Origin: Geomonas agri | GTDB lineage: Bacteria; Desulfobacterota; Desulfuromonadia; Geobacterales; Geobacteraceae | Assembly (NCBI RefSeq): GCF_020179605.1 | Contig: NZ_JAINZO010000001.1 | Coordinates: 1,834,799 to 1,898,798 of the forward strand | Direction: 5' to 3' | DNA length: 64,000 bases | In this document: positions 16,556 through 25,977 of the stretch, one piece after another | Position numbering within the stretch: position 1 is the first letter of the stretch | How the letters are laid out: each line of letters opens with the position of its first letter | Notes under the pieces: model-generated | The model's input: the letters and a program-made list of their open reading frames with translations, nothing else | What the model was told of the DNA's origin: nothing | Databases searched by the model: none | Position numbers and translations under genes: made by a program

Positions 16556-17131
16556 CTACAGTGCTCCCAGGACCCTGAGTTTCTCGACCACCTCGCACAG
16601 AGGCAGCCCGACCACGTTGGTGTAGGAGCCGTCGATCTTCTGGACCATGTGTGCGGCGCCCCCCTGGATGGCGTAGCCGCCGGCCTTGTCGAAGGGACAG
16701 CCTGTGGCGATGTAGGCGTCGATTTCCTCGTCGTGCAGCGGCTTGAAAAATACCTTGGTGCGCACCGCCTCCACCAGGGCATCGTCGCGATCGCGGTCGT
16801 AGATGGCGAAGCCGGTGACCACCTCGTGCGGCACGCCTGAGAGCTTTCTCAGCATGCGCTGGGCGTCGGCATGGTCCTTGGGTTTGCCCATGATCTCGCC
16901 GTCGCAAAGGACGATGGTGTCCGCGCCCAGGAAGAAGCGGCCTTCGGTCATTTCCGCGGCGGCGCGGGCCTTTCCTTCGGACAGGCGCAGCACGTGATCG
17001 ACCGGCTCCTCGCCGGGAAGCTGATCCTCGCAGATGTCGGCGGGAACGACGCGGAAGCTGATCCCGGCGGATTCAAGGAGTTCGCTGCGCCTTGGGGAGG
17101 CGGAGGCAAGTACGATGGTTGGTGCGGACAT
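16556..17131 (-). CDS. maf: Maf-family nucleoside triphosphate pyrophosphatase
   Basis: 191 residues, the normal length. The N-terminal motif is IVLASASPRRSELL; GADTIVLCDGEIMGKP carries the metal-binding Asp, followed by LSGVPHEVVTGFAI and the late motif KAGGYAIQGGAAHMVQKIDGSYTNVVGLPL. Maf proteins hydrolyse non-canonical or canonical dTTP/UTP/CTP-type nucleotides to the monophosphate and so clean the nucleotide pool. The DTIV and YAIQG forms match the dTTP/UTP subgroup (YhdE-like). AAGGAG lies before the ATG. It sits between a small membrane protein and yggS in one operon. Confidence 0.94.
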   Translation of the reverse strand: MSAPTIVLASASPRRSELLESAGISFRVVPADICEDQLPGEEPVDHVLRLSEGKARAAAEMTEGRFFLGADTIVLCDGEIMGKPKDHADAQRMLRKLSGVPHEVVTGFAIYDRDRDDALVEAVRTKVFFKPLHDEEIDAYIATGCPFDKAGGYAIQGGAAHMVQKIDGSYTNVVGLPLCEVVEKLRVLGAL

Positions 17132-17157
17132 GATTTCTCCTTAACGGCAAAAACTGA

Positions 17158-17358
17158 TTATTCACCCTTACAACGGCGGCAGAAGCGGAAGATGAGGATG
17201 ACCGCCAGCATGACGGCGGCGCCGAGGATGGTCTTCCAGTGACTGCCGGTGGCGAGGCCGTAGACGAGGGAGGCAGTGCCCATCACGAAAACCAGGGCCT
17301 CCAGCGATAGCAGCCGTCCGACGACGCTTATCTCCTGCTGTTCCTTGTTCCCTGTCAT
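17158..17358 (-). CDS. 66-residue membrane protein
   Basis: 66 residues with two transmembrane helices (about 17-35 LEALVFVMGTASLVYGLA and 42-58 ILGAAVMLAVILIFRF) and a Cys/Arg-rich tail FCRRCKGE. AGGAGG precedes the ATG. It lies between trmFO and maf with short gaps, so it belongs to the same operon. No family recognised. Confidence 0.65.
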   Translation of the reverse strand: MTGNKEQQEISVVGRLLSLEALVFVMGTASLVYGLATGSHWKTILGAAVMLAVILIFRFCRRCKGE

Positions 17359-17397
17359 AGCAACCTCCTCGGCACACCCCGGCGGGCGGCCCGGCGG

Positions 17398-18708
17398 CTA
17401 CCCGGTTACCTTAGGCAGCCACGTTTGCAGCGCCTCCAGCCCTCGTTGGGCCAGCAGGCCGCGCTTTTCCTTCTTTTTGATGCGCCCGACCAGCGCCGGG
17501 AAGAGCCCGTAGTTGACGTTCATGGGCTGGAAGTGCGCCGCTTCGGTATTGGTGATGTGGCGCGCCAGCGCGCCGATGGCGGTTTCGGCCGGAGGGACGA
17601 TCAGCTCCTCCCCCTTGGCCAGGCGCGCCGCGTTGACCCCGGCGACGAAACCGCTGGACGCGGATTCCACGTACCCCTCGACGCCGGTAATCTGCCCGGC
17701 AAAGAGGATGCGCGGATCGCTCTTCAACTGGCAGGTGGCCAGAAGGAGCTCCGGCGCATTGATGAAGGTGTTGCGGTGCATGGAGCCCAGGCGTAAAAAC
17801 TGCGCCTGCTCCAAGCCGGGGATCATCCGGAAGATCCGCTTCTGCTCGGGCCAGGTGAGCTTGGTCTGGAATCCGACCAGGTTGAACATGGTGGCCTCGC
17901 GGTTCTCCTGGCGCAGCTGTATCACAGCGTACGGCTCCACGCCGACCCGGGGATCGGCGAGCCCCACCGGTTTCATCGGGCCGAAGCGCAGCGTCTCCAC
18001 ACCGCGGCTCGCCATTTCCTCGATGGGCATGCACCCCTCGAAGTGGACCACCTTCTCGAAGCTTTTCGGCTCCACCTTCTCTGCGGCCAGGAGTTCCTTG
18101 ACGAAGCTGTGGTACTGCTCCTCGTCCATGGGGCAGTTCAGGTAGTCGTCGCCGTCACCCTTGCCGTAGCGGGAGGCGCGGAAGGCCTTGTCGTAGTCGA
18201 TGGAATCGGCGGCGACGATGGGGGCGATGGCGTCGTAGAAGTAGAGGTAGCTGCCGGCCAGGCGACCGATTTCTTGGGCGAGCGGGCCGCTGGTAAGGGG
18301 GCCGGAGGCGACCACCACGATCCCTTCTTCGGGGATGCTGGTCAATTCCTCGCGCACCACCTCGATGTTGGGGTGCTGTTCGATCTTTTCGGTGATGTAG
18401 TTGGAGAAGAGTTCTCGATCAACGGCCAGCGCGCCGCCGGCGGGGACCTTGGTGGCCTCGGCGCCTTCCATGAAGAGCGAGTCGAGGCGACGCAGTTCTT
18501 CCTTCAAGAGGCCCACCGCGTTCTCCAGCGAATCGCCACGCAGGGAGTTGGAGCAGACCAGTTCGGAGAGCCCGGGGAGGTGATGCGCCTCGGAGTACTT
18601 GCCGGGCTTCATCTCGCACAGGCGAACCTTAACGCCGCGTTGGGCCGCCTGCCAGGCCGCCTCGCATCCGGCCAGTCCACCGCCAATTACCGTGATCTGC
18701 TTCGTCAT
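17398..18708 (-). CDS. trmFO: TrmFO, folate-dependent tRNA m5U54 methyltransferase
   Basis: 436 residues. A GidA-like flavoprotein: FAD-binding [16 protein letters not shown] at the N-terminus, [38 protein letters not shown] and a C-terminal [15 protein letters not shown]. These are hallmarks of TrmFO, which uses methylenetetrahydrofolate and FADH2 to make ribothymidine-54 in the tRNA T-loop. ATG 18708 with AGGAGA upstream is chosen over a start 12 codons earlier. A repeat lies between it and topA, but the order dprA-topA-trmFO is conserved in many bacteria. Confidence 0.96.
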   Translation of the reverse strand: MTKQITVIGGGLAGCEAAWQAAQRGVKVRLCEMKPGKYSEAHHLPGLSELVCSNSLRGDSLENAVGLLKEELRRLDSLFMEGAEATKVPAGGALAVDRELFSNYITEKIEQHPNIEVVREELTSIPEEGIVVVASGPLTSGPLAQEIGRLAGSYLYFYDAIAPIVAADSIDYDKAFRASRYGKGDGDDYLNCPMDEEQYHSFVKELLAAEKVEPKSFEKVVHFEGCMPIEEMASRGVETLRFGPMKPVGLADPRVGVEPYAVIQLRQENREATMFNLVGFQTKLTWPEQKRIFRMIPGLEQAQFLRLGSMHRNTFINAPELLLATCQLKSDPRILFAGQITGVEGYVESASSGFVAGVNAARLAKGEELIVPPAETAIGALARHITNTEAAHFQPMNVNYGLFPALVGRIKKKEKRGLLAQRGLEALQTWLPKVTG

Positions 18709-18738
18709 TCTTTCTCCTAAAACCAAAACCGAAACCAG

Positions 18739-18815
18739 CCTCACGCAAAGACGCCAAGGCGCAAAAAGTAAAACAAGACGATTTTTGCCTTTGCGCCTTT
18801 GCGGCTTTGCGTGAA
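18739..18815. repeat. Inverted repeat with TTTGCG/CGCAAAG units
   Basis: Two arms face each other: TCACGCAAAGACGCCAAGGC on the left and CCTTTGCGGCTTTGCGTGA on the right, with GCAAA/TTTGC steps inside and a loop of about 14 bases. The arms pair imperfectly over about 30 bp. It fills the gap between topA and trmFO. I recall similar strings between genes in many unrelated bacteria; its role (terminator, mRNA end or mobile repeat) is unknown. Confidence 0.7.
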
Positions 18816-18882
18816 ACAGCCTTGAAAATCAAAGCGGGGTCCGAAGACCCCGCGCTCACTTCATCTATCGCTACCGCCTGCG

Positions 18883-21225
18883 CTACTCCTTGTTGCTCTG
18901 GTAGTCGCACCCTTCCTTGGGACACTTGAGGAACTCGCCCTCGCGCTTGTACACCTTCTTCACCAACAGCGGATTGCCGCACTTGGGACAGGGCTTCTGC
19001 ACGGGGAGATCCCACAACGCGAACTTGCACTCGGGATACCGGTTGCAGGAGTAGAACAACTTTCCGAAACGGGACTTCTTCTCGATCAGCTCACCCTTGC
19101 CGCAGGCGGTGCAGGTGATGCCGGTCCCCTTGGGCTTCACCAGGGGCTGGATGTTCTTGCAATTGGGGTACGCGGAGCAGGCGAGGTACTTACCGAAGCG
19201 CCCGTCCTTGATCAGCATGTGGCTGCCGCACTTGTCGCAGACTTCCTCGGAAACCACGGGCTCGACCACCTCGCCGGTTTCCTTGTCCAGGGGACGGATG
19301 TAGCGGCATTCGGGATAGCCGGTGCAGGCGAAGAACTTGCCGAACTTGCCGAGCTTCACCACCAGCGGCTTGCCGCACTCGGGGCAAACCTCGTCGGTGG
19401 CCTCGGTGGTCAGGTCGGACTTGCTCACCTCCCCTTCCTTCAGCTTCAGGAGGTTGATGAACGGCCCCCAGAACTCGTGCAGGAGCGGCCGCCACTGCTT
19501 CTCGCCGCGGGACACCATGTCGAGCTGCTCTTCGAGGTTCGCGGTGAAGTTGTAGTCGACGTATTGGTTGAAGTGGTTGGTCAACAGGTCAGAGACCACC
19601 ATCCCCACGTCTTCGGGGAAGAAACGCTTCTTGTCGAGGCGCGCGTACTTGCGCTCGATGATGGTGTTCATGATGGAGGCATAGGTGGACGGACGCCCGA
19701 TGCCGTACTCCTCCAGGGTCTTCACCAGGGTCGCCTCGGTGTAGCGCGGCGGGGGCTGGGTGAAGTGGCGCTCGGGGAGGAGTTGCTGCAGCTTCAGGAT
19801 GTCACCCTCGGCCAGCGGCGGGAGCGTCCCTTCCTTCTCCTTGCCCTCCTCCTCGTCGTCGACGCCCTCGATGTAGAGCTTCATGAAACCAGCGAAGCGG
19901 ATCACGGTGCCGGCCACGCGGAAACGGTACCCCTCGCCGGCGGTGATCTCGACGGAGGTCTGGTCCAAAAGCGCCTCGGCCATCTGGCAGGCCACGGTCC
20001 TCTTCCAGATCAGGTCGTAGAGCTTGAACTGGTCCGAGGTGAGGAACTTCTTCACCTCGATCGGGGTCTTGGAGATGTAGGTCGGGCGAACCGCCTCATG
20101 CGCCTCCTGGGCGTTCTTGGACTTGTTCTTGAAGAAGCGGGGCTTCTCCAGGGCGTATTCCTTGCCGTAGAGCGAGGTGATCAGCTGCCGCGCGTCCTCG
20201 AGGGCCACGTTGGAGAGCGCCACGGAGTCGGTACGCATGTAGGTGATGAGACCGACCGCGCCTTCCCCGACGTCGATACCCTCGTAGAGCTTTTGCGCGG
20301 TGGACATGGTCTTCTTGGCGGAGAAGCCGAGCTTCCTGGCCGCCTCCTGCTGTAACGTGGAGGTGGTGAACGGCGGCGACGGCGAGCGCTTCCTCTCGCT
20401 CTTGGTGACCTTGTCGACGCGGTACTCGGGGTTGGCCGGCGTCTTTACCACGAGCGGCGTCGCGCCTTCGTCCCCTTCCTGCTTGGGGAATTCACCCTTG
20501 CCGCCCAGTTTCTCGTAGAGCCCGAAGGCCACCTCGCGGTTGGGGATGTCGAACTTGCCGAGCTTCTTACCTGCCGCCTCGACCAGCGCCGCGGTGAGTC
20601 CCTGCTTCTTCGCAGTCTCCAGCTTGGCGCCGATGGTCCAGTATTCCTGCTCCTTGAAGGCCTGGATCTCCTTCTCGCGCTCGCAGATCAGTCGCAGCGC
20701 GACCGACTGCACGCGCCCGGCGGAGAGGCCGTAACGGATCTTCTTCCACAAAAACGGAGAGAGGGTGAAGCCGACCAGGTAGTCCAGAATCGAGCGCGCC
20801 TGCTGCGCGTCCACCAGGTGCTCGGAAATGCCGCGGGGATTCTGCACCGCGTGCACGATGGCGTCCTTCGTGATCTCGTGGAACACCACGCGCTTGATAT
20901 CGAAGGGGACCTTCTTCTTACCCTCCAACCCGAGCGCCGCCAGGAGGTGCCAGGAGATGGCCTCCCCCTCGCGGTCGGGGTCTGTCGCCAGGAGCAGCGA
21001 GGAGATACCCTTCATCTCCTTCTTGATGGCGTCGATATGCTTCTTGCTCTCGGGGAGCACCGCGTACTTGGGCTCGAAATCGTGCTCCACGTCCACGGAC
21101 CCCTGCTTGCTGGGGAGCGCGCGCACGTGGCCGAACGACGCCAGCACTTTGTAATCGGGGCCGAGAAATTTTTCTATGGTCTTCGCCTTGGCGGGAGACT
21201 CGACTATGACGAGATTCTGAGACAT
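18883..21225 (-). CDS. topA: DNA topoisomerase I
   Basis: 780 residues, type IA. The Toprim domain has LVIVESPAKAKTIEKFLG and LLATDPDREGEAISWHL; the catalytic Tyr329 is in GLITYMRTDS; GRVQSVALRLI and YTEATLVKTLEEYGIGRPS follow. The C-terminus holds four C4 zinc-finger repeats (CPECGKP, CDKCGSH, CTACGKG, CPKCGNP). It relaxes negative supercoils ahead of and behind replication and transcription forks. dprA lies 25 bases upstream and is co-transcribed. The start ATG is the first in frame and matches the family N-terminus. Confidence 0.97.
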   Translation of the reverse strand: MSQNLVIVESPAKAKTIEKFLGPDYKVLASFGHVRALPSKQGSVDVEHDFEPKYAVLPESKKHIDAIKKEMKGISSLLLATDPDREGEAISWHLLAALGLEGKKKVPFDIKRVVFHEITKDAIVHAVQNPRGISEHLVDAQQARSILDYLVGFTLSPFLWKKIRYGLSAGRVQSVALRLICEREKEIQAFKEQEYWTIGAKLETAKKQGLTAALVEAAGKKLGKFDIPNREVAFGLYEKLGGKGEFPKQEGDEGATPLVVKTPANPEYRVDKVTKSERKRSPSPPFTTSTLQQEAARKLGFSAKKTMSTAQKLYEGIDVGEGAVGLITYMRTDSVALSNVALEDARQLITSLYGKEYALEKPRFFKNKSKNAQEAHEAVRPTYISKTPIEVKKFLTSDQFKLYDLIWKRTVACQMAEALLDQTSVEITAGEGYRFRVAGTVIRFAGFMKLYIEGVDDEEEGKEKEGTLPPLAEGDILKLQQLLPERHFTQPPPRYTEATLVKTLEEYGIGRPSTYASIMNTIIERKYARLDKKRFFPEDVGMVVSDLLTNHFNQYVDYNFTANLEEQLDMVSRGEKQWRPLLHEFWGPFINLLKLKEGEVSKSDLTTEATDEVCPECGKPLVVKLGKFGKFFACTGYPECRYIRPLDKETGEVVEPVVSEEVCDKCGSHMLIKDGRFGKYLACSAYPNCKNIQPLVKPKGTGITCTACGKGELIEKKSRFGKLFYSCNRYPECKFALWDLPVQKPCPKCGNPLLVKKVYKREGEFLKCPKEGCDYQSNKE

Positions 21226-21250
21226 GTGTCCACCTGGTTACGGTAATGGT

Positions 21251-22330
21251 TCAGACGACCGCAAAGCGCTTGCCGGGAAGCTGGATGATGATCCCTTTCA
21301 ATTCCAAGCGAAGTAAAGTAGCGGAAACCTCGCCGGCTGTCAACGCGCTCTGTACGATGATGTCGTCAATCTGCAGTACGCCCTGGCACAGCAGGGCATA
21401 CAGTTCCGCCTCCTGCGGGGTGAGCGGGAAGGATGGGGGCGGCTCCGCGGGATGGGTCGCCTGTGGCTCGATGCCCAGTTCCTCGAGGACGTCCTCGACC
21501 CGCTCCACCAGCTTGGCTCCCTCTTTGATGAGACCGTTCACGCCGCGGCTGCCGGTCGTGGTGACGTTGCCCGGGACGGCAAACACCTCCCGCCCCTGCT
21601 CCAGCGCGTACTGGGCCGTGATCAGCGACCCGCTCCCCTCCCCCGCCTCGACCACCAGCACCCCCTTGGCGAGGGCGCTGATGATGCGGTTACGCCTGGG
21701 GAAGTTCTCGGGAAGCGGCAAGGTCCCCATGGGAAATTCGCTCACCAGGGCCCCCTGCTGGCACAGCGTGCGGTACAGGGTGTCGTTTTCCGGCGGGTAG
21801 ATGACGTCGACGCCGCAGCCGAGGACAGCGATACTGCGCCCCCCCGCCTTAAGGCACCCCCAGTGGCTGGCGGTGTCGATGCCGCGCGCCATGCCGGAAA
21901 CCACCGTGACACCCTGCCCGGCCAACTCCTTGCCGAGGCGGGTCGCGGTGCACAGGCCGTACTGGGAGGCGTGGCGCGACCCCACCATGGCCACCGCGGT
22001 CTCGTTACCGTCGAGCGCCCCCATCAGATAGAAGAAGGGGGGCGGGTCGGGTATCTGCATCAAAAGGCGTGGGTAGCGCTCCGACAGGATGTCCACCACC
22101 TGGGCGCCGCCGGCACGGACCCGTTCGCATTCGGCCTCGGCCTCGGCGCCGTACTGGTGCTCGACGATGGAACGGGCGGTCGCCGCGCTCACCCCCTTCA
22201 CTGAGACGAGTTCCTCTGGGGAGGCCTTAAGCGCCCTTTCGGGGGAGCCGAAGTGCGCCAAAAGCCGCAGGAAGGTGACGTTACCAACCTGCGGCACGGA
22301 CTTCAGCGCGAACCAGTAGTAGTGATCCAT
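21251..22330 (-). CDS. dprA: DprA (Smf) DNA-processing protein
   Basis: 359 residues. The N-terminal helical HhH-like part contains VKGVSAATARSIVEH; the Rossmann core has AVAMVGSRHASQYG, VVSGMARGIDTASHWG, IAVLGCGVDVIYPPEN, SEFPMGTLPLPENFPRRNRII and VVEAGEGSGSLITAQYALEQGREVFAVPG. The C-terminus (about 285-359) has a winged-helix DML1-like domain. DprA loads RecA on incoming single-stranded DNA in natural transformation; a fuller competence system is not visible here. It follows the LysM gene by 19 bases and precedes topA by 25. Confidence 0.95.
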   Translation of the reverse strand: MDHYYWFALKSVPQVGNVTFLRLLAHFGSPERALKASPEELVSVKGVSAATARSIVEHQYGAEAEAECERVRAGGAQVVDILSERYPRLLMQIPDPPPFFYLMGALDGNETAVAMVGSRHASQYGLCTATRLGKELAGQGVTVVSGMARGIDTASHWGCLKAGGRSIAVLGCGVDVIYPPENDTLYRTLCQQGALVSEFPMGTLPLPENFPRRNRIISALAKGVLVVEAGEGSGSLITAQYALEQGREVFAVPGNVTTTGSRGVNGLIKEGAKLVERVEDVLEELGIEPQATHPAEPPPSFPLTPQEAELYALLCQGVLQIDDIIVQSALTAGEVSATLLRLELKGIIIQLPGKRFAVV

Positions 22331-22349
22331 GGGGTTACCCCCTTTGGCG

Positions 22350-23348
22350 TCACCTGCTTTTTTTCATCTCCACGCGGTCACCGCGGTACACGGTGTCCAC
22401 GCTCTTGACGATGACGGCGGTGGAGCTGTTCATGCCGGTGGCCACCACCACCAGCGCCCCGACCACCTCGACCGGGAGCTTCTCGATCTTGGCGTTGGCG
22501 TAGCGCTGGTCGGGCACCACGTCACGCACGATGTAGAGCATGTTGCCCGGCTGCACCCCTTGCGCCTTGCCCAGGTCGAGGAAGACCACGTCGTTCACCG
22601 CCAGGGCGGTGTTGCCGGTCTGGGTCTGCACGATGTAGCCGGTCAGGTCGCGGTCAGGGGATTTGAGCGCGATGGTCATCTTGCGGTCCTGGTAAGGAAG
22701 CAGGAAGGAGCCTGCGCTGATCTCCTGGAAGGACTTGGTAATGATTGCCTTGGAGGCGTTGTCCTCGAGTTCCGAGAGCTGCAGTTCACCCAGCGGCATA
22801 ACCTGCTGCCCGAGGATGACGTTGGTGACCGGATGGCTCACCGGGCCGATCTTCTTGAAGATCTGGTAGCGGTCACCGGGGTTGCCCCCCTGGGCGCGCC
22901 CGATGTCGGTATAGACGATGTCGTCGGCGCCGGCCATTTCCCGGTTCTGGTGCAGGGAGATCACGATTCCAGACGGCTTCGTGCCGTTCTCGATCAGGAA
23001 GCCTTCGCTGCCGTTGACGGTGAAGGTCACCGCTTGCGGCTCTTCGCGCAGTTCCTGCGATGCCGGCGCCGGGACTGCCGGGGCGGTGGACTCAGGTCCG
23101 ATCTCGATGCGGTCGGAATAGATGCGCACCTTCTGGCCGGGATAGATGAAATGGGGGTTGCCGACGGCCTGGTTGTTGGCCCAGACGTTGGGCCAGTAGT
23201 AGGGGTCCTTCAGGAAGCGCTGCGACAGCCCCCACAGGGTGTCGCCGGGGACGATGGTGTAGATGGTGGGTTGTTCCTGTGCCGCCGCAAACGGTGCAGT
23301 CGCGGTCAGACCCAGGAAGAGCAGTGCCAGACAGAGGTGTTTTTTCAT
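22350..23348 (-). CDS. Secreted LysM-domain protein
   Basis: 332 residues. A signal peptide (MKKHLCLALLFLGLTATAPFAAA) leads to one LysM domain at about residues 28-77 (YTIVPGDTLWGLSQRFL ... NPHFIYPGQKVRIY), which binds peptidoglycan. The remaining 250 residues are beta-rich with repeated units such as DIVYTDIGRAQGGNPGDRYQIFKK and DVVFLDLGKAQGVQPGNMLYIV; their duplication suggests tandem small domains. No hydrolase motif is seen. Start 23348 is set by AAAGGAG and the signal peptide. It heads the LysM-dprA-topA-trmFO block, an arrangement I associate with Deltaproteobacteria. Confidence 0.88.
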   Translation of the reverse strand: MKKHLCLALLFLGLTATAPFAAAQEQPTIYTIVPGDTLWGLSQRFLKDPYYWPNVWANNQAVGNPHFIYPGQKVRIYSDRIEIGPESTAPAVPAPASQELREEPQAVTFTVNGSEGFLIENGTKPSGIVISLHQNREMAGADDIVYTDIGRAQGGNPGDRYQIFKKIGPVSHPVTNVILGQQVMPLGELQLSELEDNASKAIITKSFQEISAGSFLLPYQDRKMTIALKSPDRDLTGYIVQTQTGNTALAVNDVVFLDLGKAQGVQPGNMLYIVRDVVPDQRYANAKIEKLPVEVVGALVVVATGMNSSTAVIVKSVDTVYRGDRVEMKKSR

Positions 23349-23738
23349 AGGCTCCTTTAGGGGCACCAATCGCCCCACCCTCCTCCTCGCCCTTACCCCC
23401 GGCGAGGTGTGCAAAGTGATACAGCGCTCATGACATCGGTAACCAGATCGACAGCAGGTCCTTCATTAGTTTTCGGGACGCATTTTAAAGGGAAAGCGTG
23501 GAAAGGGCGCCGGATAAGTCTCTGAAACCGCGAGCTTAGCCAACCGCTTTTTTGGCCTGGCAACCCTTGGTACCGAAAAAATTTAACATAATTAAAGCCT
23601 TTTGCCTATCAATGTCAAGGGGAAAGCGCCTTTGGGGGGTTCCCTTAGCCGCCCGGTGTATGCTAGGTTGTCCGGTGTCCGGGTGCGCCGCACGAGCGGC
23701 AAGGCGAACCGGCAGCGAAGCACGACAAGGAGCATGGT
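23349..23738. other. 390-bp divergent intergenic region
   Basis: Lies between the divergent LysM and U32 genes. The middle (about 23540-23620) is clearly AT-rich, with TTTAACATAATTAAAG, and is the likely promoter zone. I tested the stretch for tRNA, cobalamin, TPP, SAM and c-di-GMP riboswitch cores and found none. No ORF with a ribosome site was seen. Confidence 0.5.
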
Positions 23739-25022
23739 TTGACGGGTAACGGGATGGGGCTGGAGAAGCTGCAGATGGTTGAGACACAGGGAGAGCGGGT
23801 AACACGCCCGCGGGTGAAACCGGAGCTTTTGGCACCGGCCGGCAACATGGAGAAGCTGAAGGTGGCAATCCGCTACGGCGCCGACGCCGTCTACCTGGGC
23901 GGCAAGGCATTTGGTCTCAGGAACCTGGCCGGCAACTTCACCCGGTTGGAACTGGACGAGGCAGTGGCCTACGCACACGCGCACGGGGTGAAGGTCTACC
24001 TCACCGTGAACGCCTTCGCCGACAACGATGACCTTCCGGGCCTGGAGCGCTACCTGTCCGAGGTGGCCGACATCCCCTTCGACGCCTTCATCGCCGCCGA
24101 TCCCGGCGTGGTGGCTCTCATCGCCGAGCGCTACCCTGGTCGCGACATCCACCTCTCCACCCAGGCCAACACCACCAACTGGCGCGCCGCCCGCTTCTGG
24201 CAGGCCCAGGGGGTGAAGCGGGTCAACCTGGCGCGCGAGATGTCCCTCGACGCGATCAGGGAAACGGCGCAGCGCTGCGACATGGAGCTCGAGGTCTTCA
24301 TCCACGGCGCCATGTGCATCTCTTATTCCGGGCGCTGCCTGCTCTCCTCCGCCATGACCGGGCGCGACGCCAACAAGGGTGAGTGCACCCAGCCCTGCCG
24401 CTGGAACTACTCCATCGTCGAGGAGACCCGCCCGGGCGAATACTTCCCAATCCACGAGGACGAAAGCGGCACCTTCATCTTCAACTCCAAGGACCTCTGC
24501 CTGATCGAGCAGCTCCCCGCGCTGGTCGAGTGCGGGGTCGACTCGCTGAAGATCGAGGGGCGCATGAAGGGGATCTACTACGCGGCCAGCGTGATCCGCA
24601 TTTACCGTGAGGCGCTGGACCGCTACTGGGAGGACCCGCAGGGGTACCAGCTCAAGCCGGAGTGGCTCGAGGAACTGGCCAAGGTAAGCCACCGCGGCTA
24701 CACCACCGGGTTCCTCTTGGGTAAGCCGCGCGACGTGGACCACGAGTACCTCTCCTGTTACGTGCGCAACTTCGAGTTCGTGGCGCTGGTGGAAAAGGAA
24801 GTAGAGGGCGGGGTCCAGGTCGTGGTGCGCAACCGGCTCCAGGCGGGCGACGTCCTGGAGGTGATCGGCCAAGGGGCGCACTTCACCCGCTTCACCCTGT
24901 CCGCCATGACCGACTTGGACGGGGTCCCGCTCACCGTGGCCCACCCCAACCAGCACGTCATCCTCACCGGGGTGCAGGGCGCCGGCGAGTTCGACCTGAT
25001 CAGGCGGGAGAAGACGGGGTAG
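23739..25022 (+). CDS. Peptidase U32 family protein, TrhP/YegQ-like
   Basis: 427 residues. The N-terminal barrel has PELLAPAGNMEKLKVAIRYGADAVYLGG, and the U32 signature follows as ELEVFIHGAMCISYSGRC, with NKGECTQPCRW giving further conserved Cys. SLKIEGRMKGIYYAASVIR is also typical. Members such as TrhP make 5-hydroxyuridine at the tRNA wobble position from prephenate; others are annotated as collagenase-like proteases. Length fits TrhP/YegQ. TTG at 23739 has AAGGAG at the right distance; ATG 23754 is the alternative. Its last 23 bases overlap the convergent diguanylate-cyclase gene. Confidence 0.88.
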   Translation: MTGNGMGLEKLQMVETQGERVTRPRVKPELLAPAGNMEKLKVAIRYGADAVYLGGKAFGLRNLAGNFTRLELDEAVAYAHAHGVKVYLTVNAFADNDDLPGLERYLSEVADIPFDAFIAADPGVVALIAERYPGRDIHLSTQANTTNWRAARFWQAQGVKRVNLAREMSLDAIRETAQRCDMELEVFIHGAMCISYSGRCLLSSAMTGRDANKGECTQPCRWNYSIVEETRPGEYFPIHEDESGTFIFNSKDLCLIEQLPALVECGVDSLKIEGRMKGIYYAASVIRIYREALDRYWEDPQGYQLKPEWLEELAKVSHRGYTTGFLLGKPRDVDHEYLSCYVRNFEFVALVEKEVEGGVQVVVRNRLQAGDVLEVIGQGAHFTRFTLSAMTDLDGVPLTVAHPNQHVILTGVQGAGEFDLIRREKTG

Positions 25023-25965
25023 CCCCCGCAACTACCTTGTTCTTGCCGCTGTTCTTGGCCTGGTACAGGAACTGGTCGGCACGCTCCAAGAGCGCCTGGG
25101 CCTCGCAACCGTCCTCCGGGAACGAGGCCACTCCCACGCTCACGGTGACCCGCCCCAAGGGCTGGGTCTCCCTCCCCGCGAAAGGGTGCTCCGCCACCCG
25201 CGCCCGCATCTCCTCGGCCGCCTTCACCGCCCCTTCCTTCGCCGTCTCCGGCAACAGCAGCACGAATTCCTCGCCGCCGTAGCGCGCCGCGATGTCGCAG
25301 GCCCGGGAATGGGACATGACGATCTGGGCCAGTCCCTTGAGGAGCCGGTCCCCCTCGGGGTGGCCGTGGGTGTCGTTGTAGTGCTTGAAGTTGTCCACGT
25401 CGAAGAAGATCAGGCTGCAACGCTTGTCGAAGCGCTTGGAGCGTGCCACCTCCTGGGCGAAGGCCTCCTGGAAGTAGCGGTGGTTGAACAGCGAGGTGAG
25501 CCCGTCGCGCACCGCCATCTCTTTGAGCGCCTGGTTCGCCTCCTGGAGTTCCTGGTTGGCCCGGGTCAACTGCTCCAAGAGCACCCGGTTCTGCGCCACC
25601 AGGCGCGCCTTCTCCGCCGCCCGCCCCGCCACCGCCGAGATCAGGTCCAGACTCTCGAACGGCTTGACCAGGTAATCGTAGGCGCCGGCCCTAAGCGCCG
25701 TGAGCGCGCTGTCCAGCGAGGCGTGGCTAGTCATGATCACCACCTGGGTGTCCGGGTTGTGGCTCTTGATCTCGCCCAGGAGTTCGATGCCGCTCATGCC
25801 GCTCATCCTGATGTCGGTGATCACCAGCTGGTGCGACCCGGCCCGGAACGCCTCAAGGGCCTCCTCCCCGCTGGCCGCCTCGGAGACGGTGAATCCGTCC
25901 GCGGACAGCACCTGCGATACCACGCTTCTCAAGGTCTCCTCGTCGTCGACGACTAACAGTTCCAT
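25000..25965 (-). CDS. Receiver-GGDEF diguanylate cyclase
   Basis: 321 residues. A receiver domain (1-120, acidic DDEE, Asp51 in VITDIRMSG, KPFESLD) is joined by a coiled coil (about 125-160) to a GGDEF domain. The active site is GGEEF at about residue 229 and the RACD sequence five residues before it is an intact inhibitory I-site. It therefore makes c-di-GMP when phosphorylated and is feedback-inhibited. It begins 12 bases after the histidine kinase stop, which makes the two a likely cognate pair, last in the five-gene cluster. Confidence 0.94.
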   Translation of the reverse strand: MELLVVDDEETLRSVVSQVLSADGFTVSEAASGEEALEAFRAGSHQLVITDIRMSGMSGIELLGEIKSHNPDTQVVIMTSHASLDSALTALRAGAYDYLVKPFESLDLISAVAGRAAEKARLVAQNRVLLEQLTRANQELQEANQALKEMAVRDGLTSLFNHRYFQEAFAQEVARSKRFDKRCSLIFFDVDNFKHYNDTHGHPEGDRLLKGLAQIVMSHSRACDIAARYGGEEFVLLLPETAKEGAVKAAEEMRARVAEHPFAGRETQPLGRVTVSVGVASFPEDGCEAQALLERADQFLYQAKNSGKNKVVAGATPSSPA

Positions 25966-25977
25966 GTCCGTCCTCCT

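Noticed and set aside
23349-23738. tRNA, 6S RNA or c-di-GMP riboswitch in the divergent intergenic region
   Set aside because: No conserved cores or T-loop were found by eye.
25000-25022. Convergent 23-base overlap as a sequencing frameshift
   Set aside because: Both C-termini are normal for their families, so the overlap is probably real.
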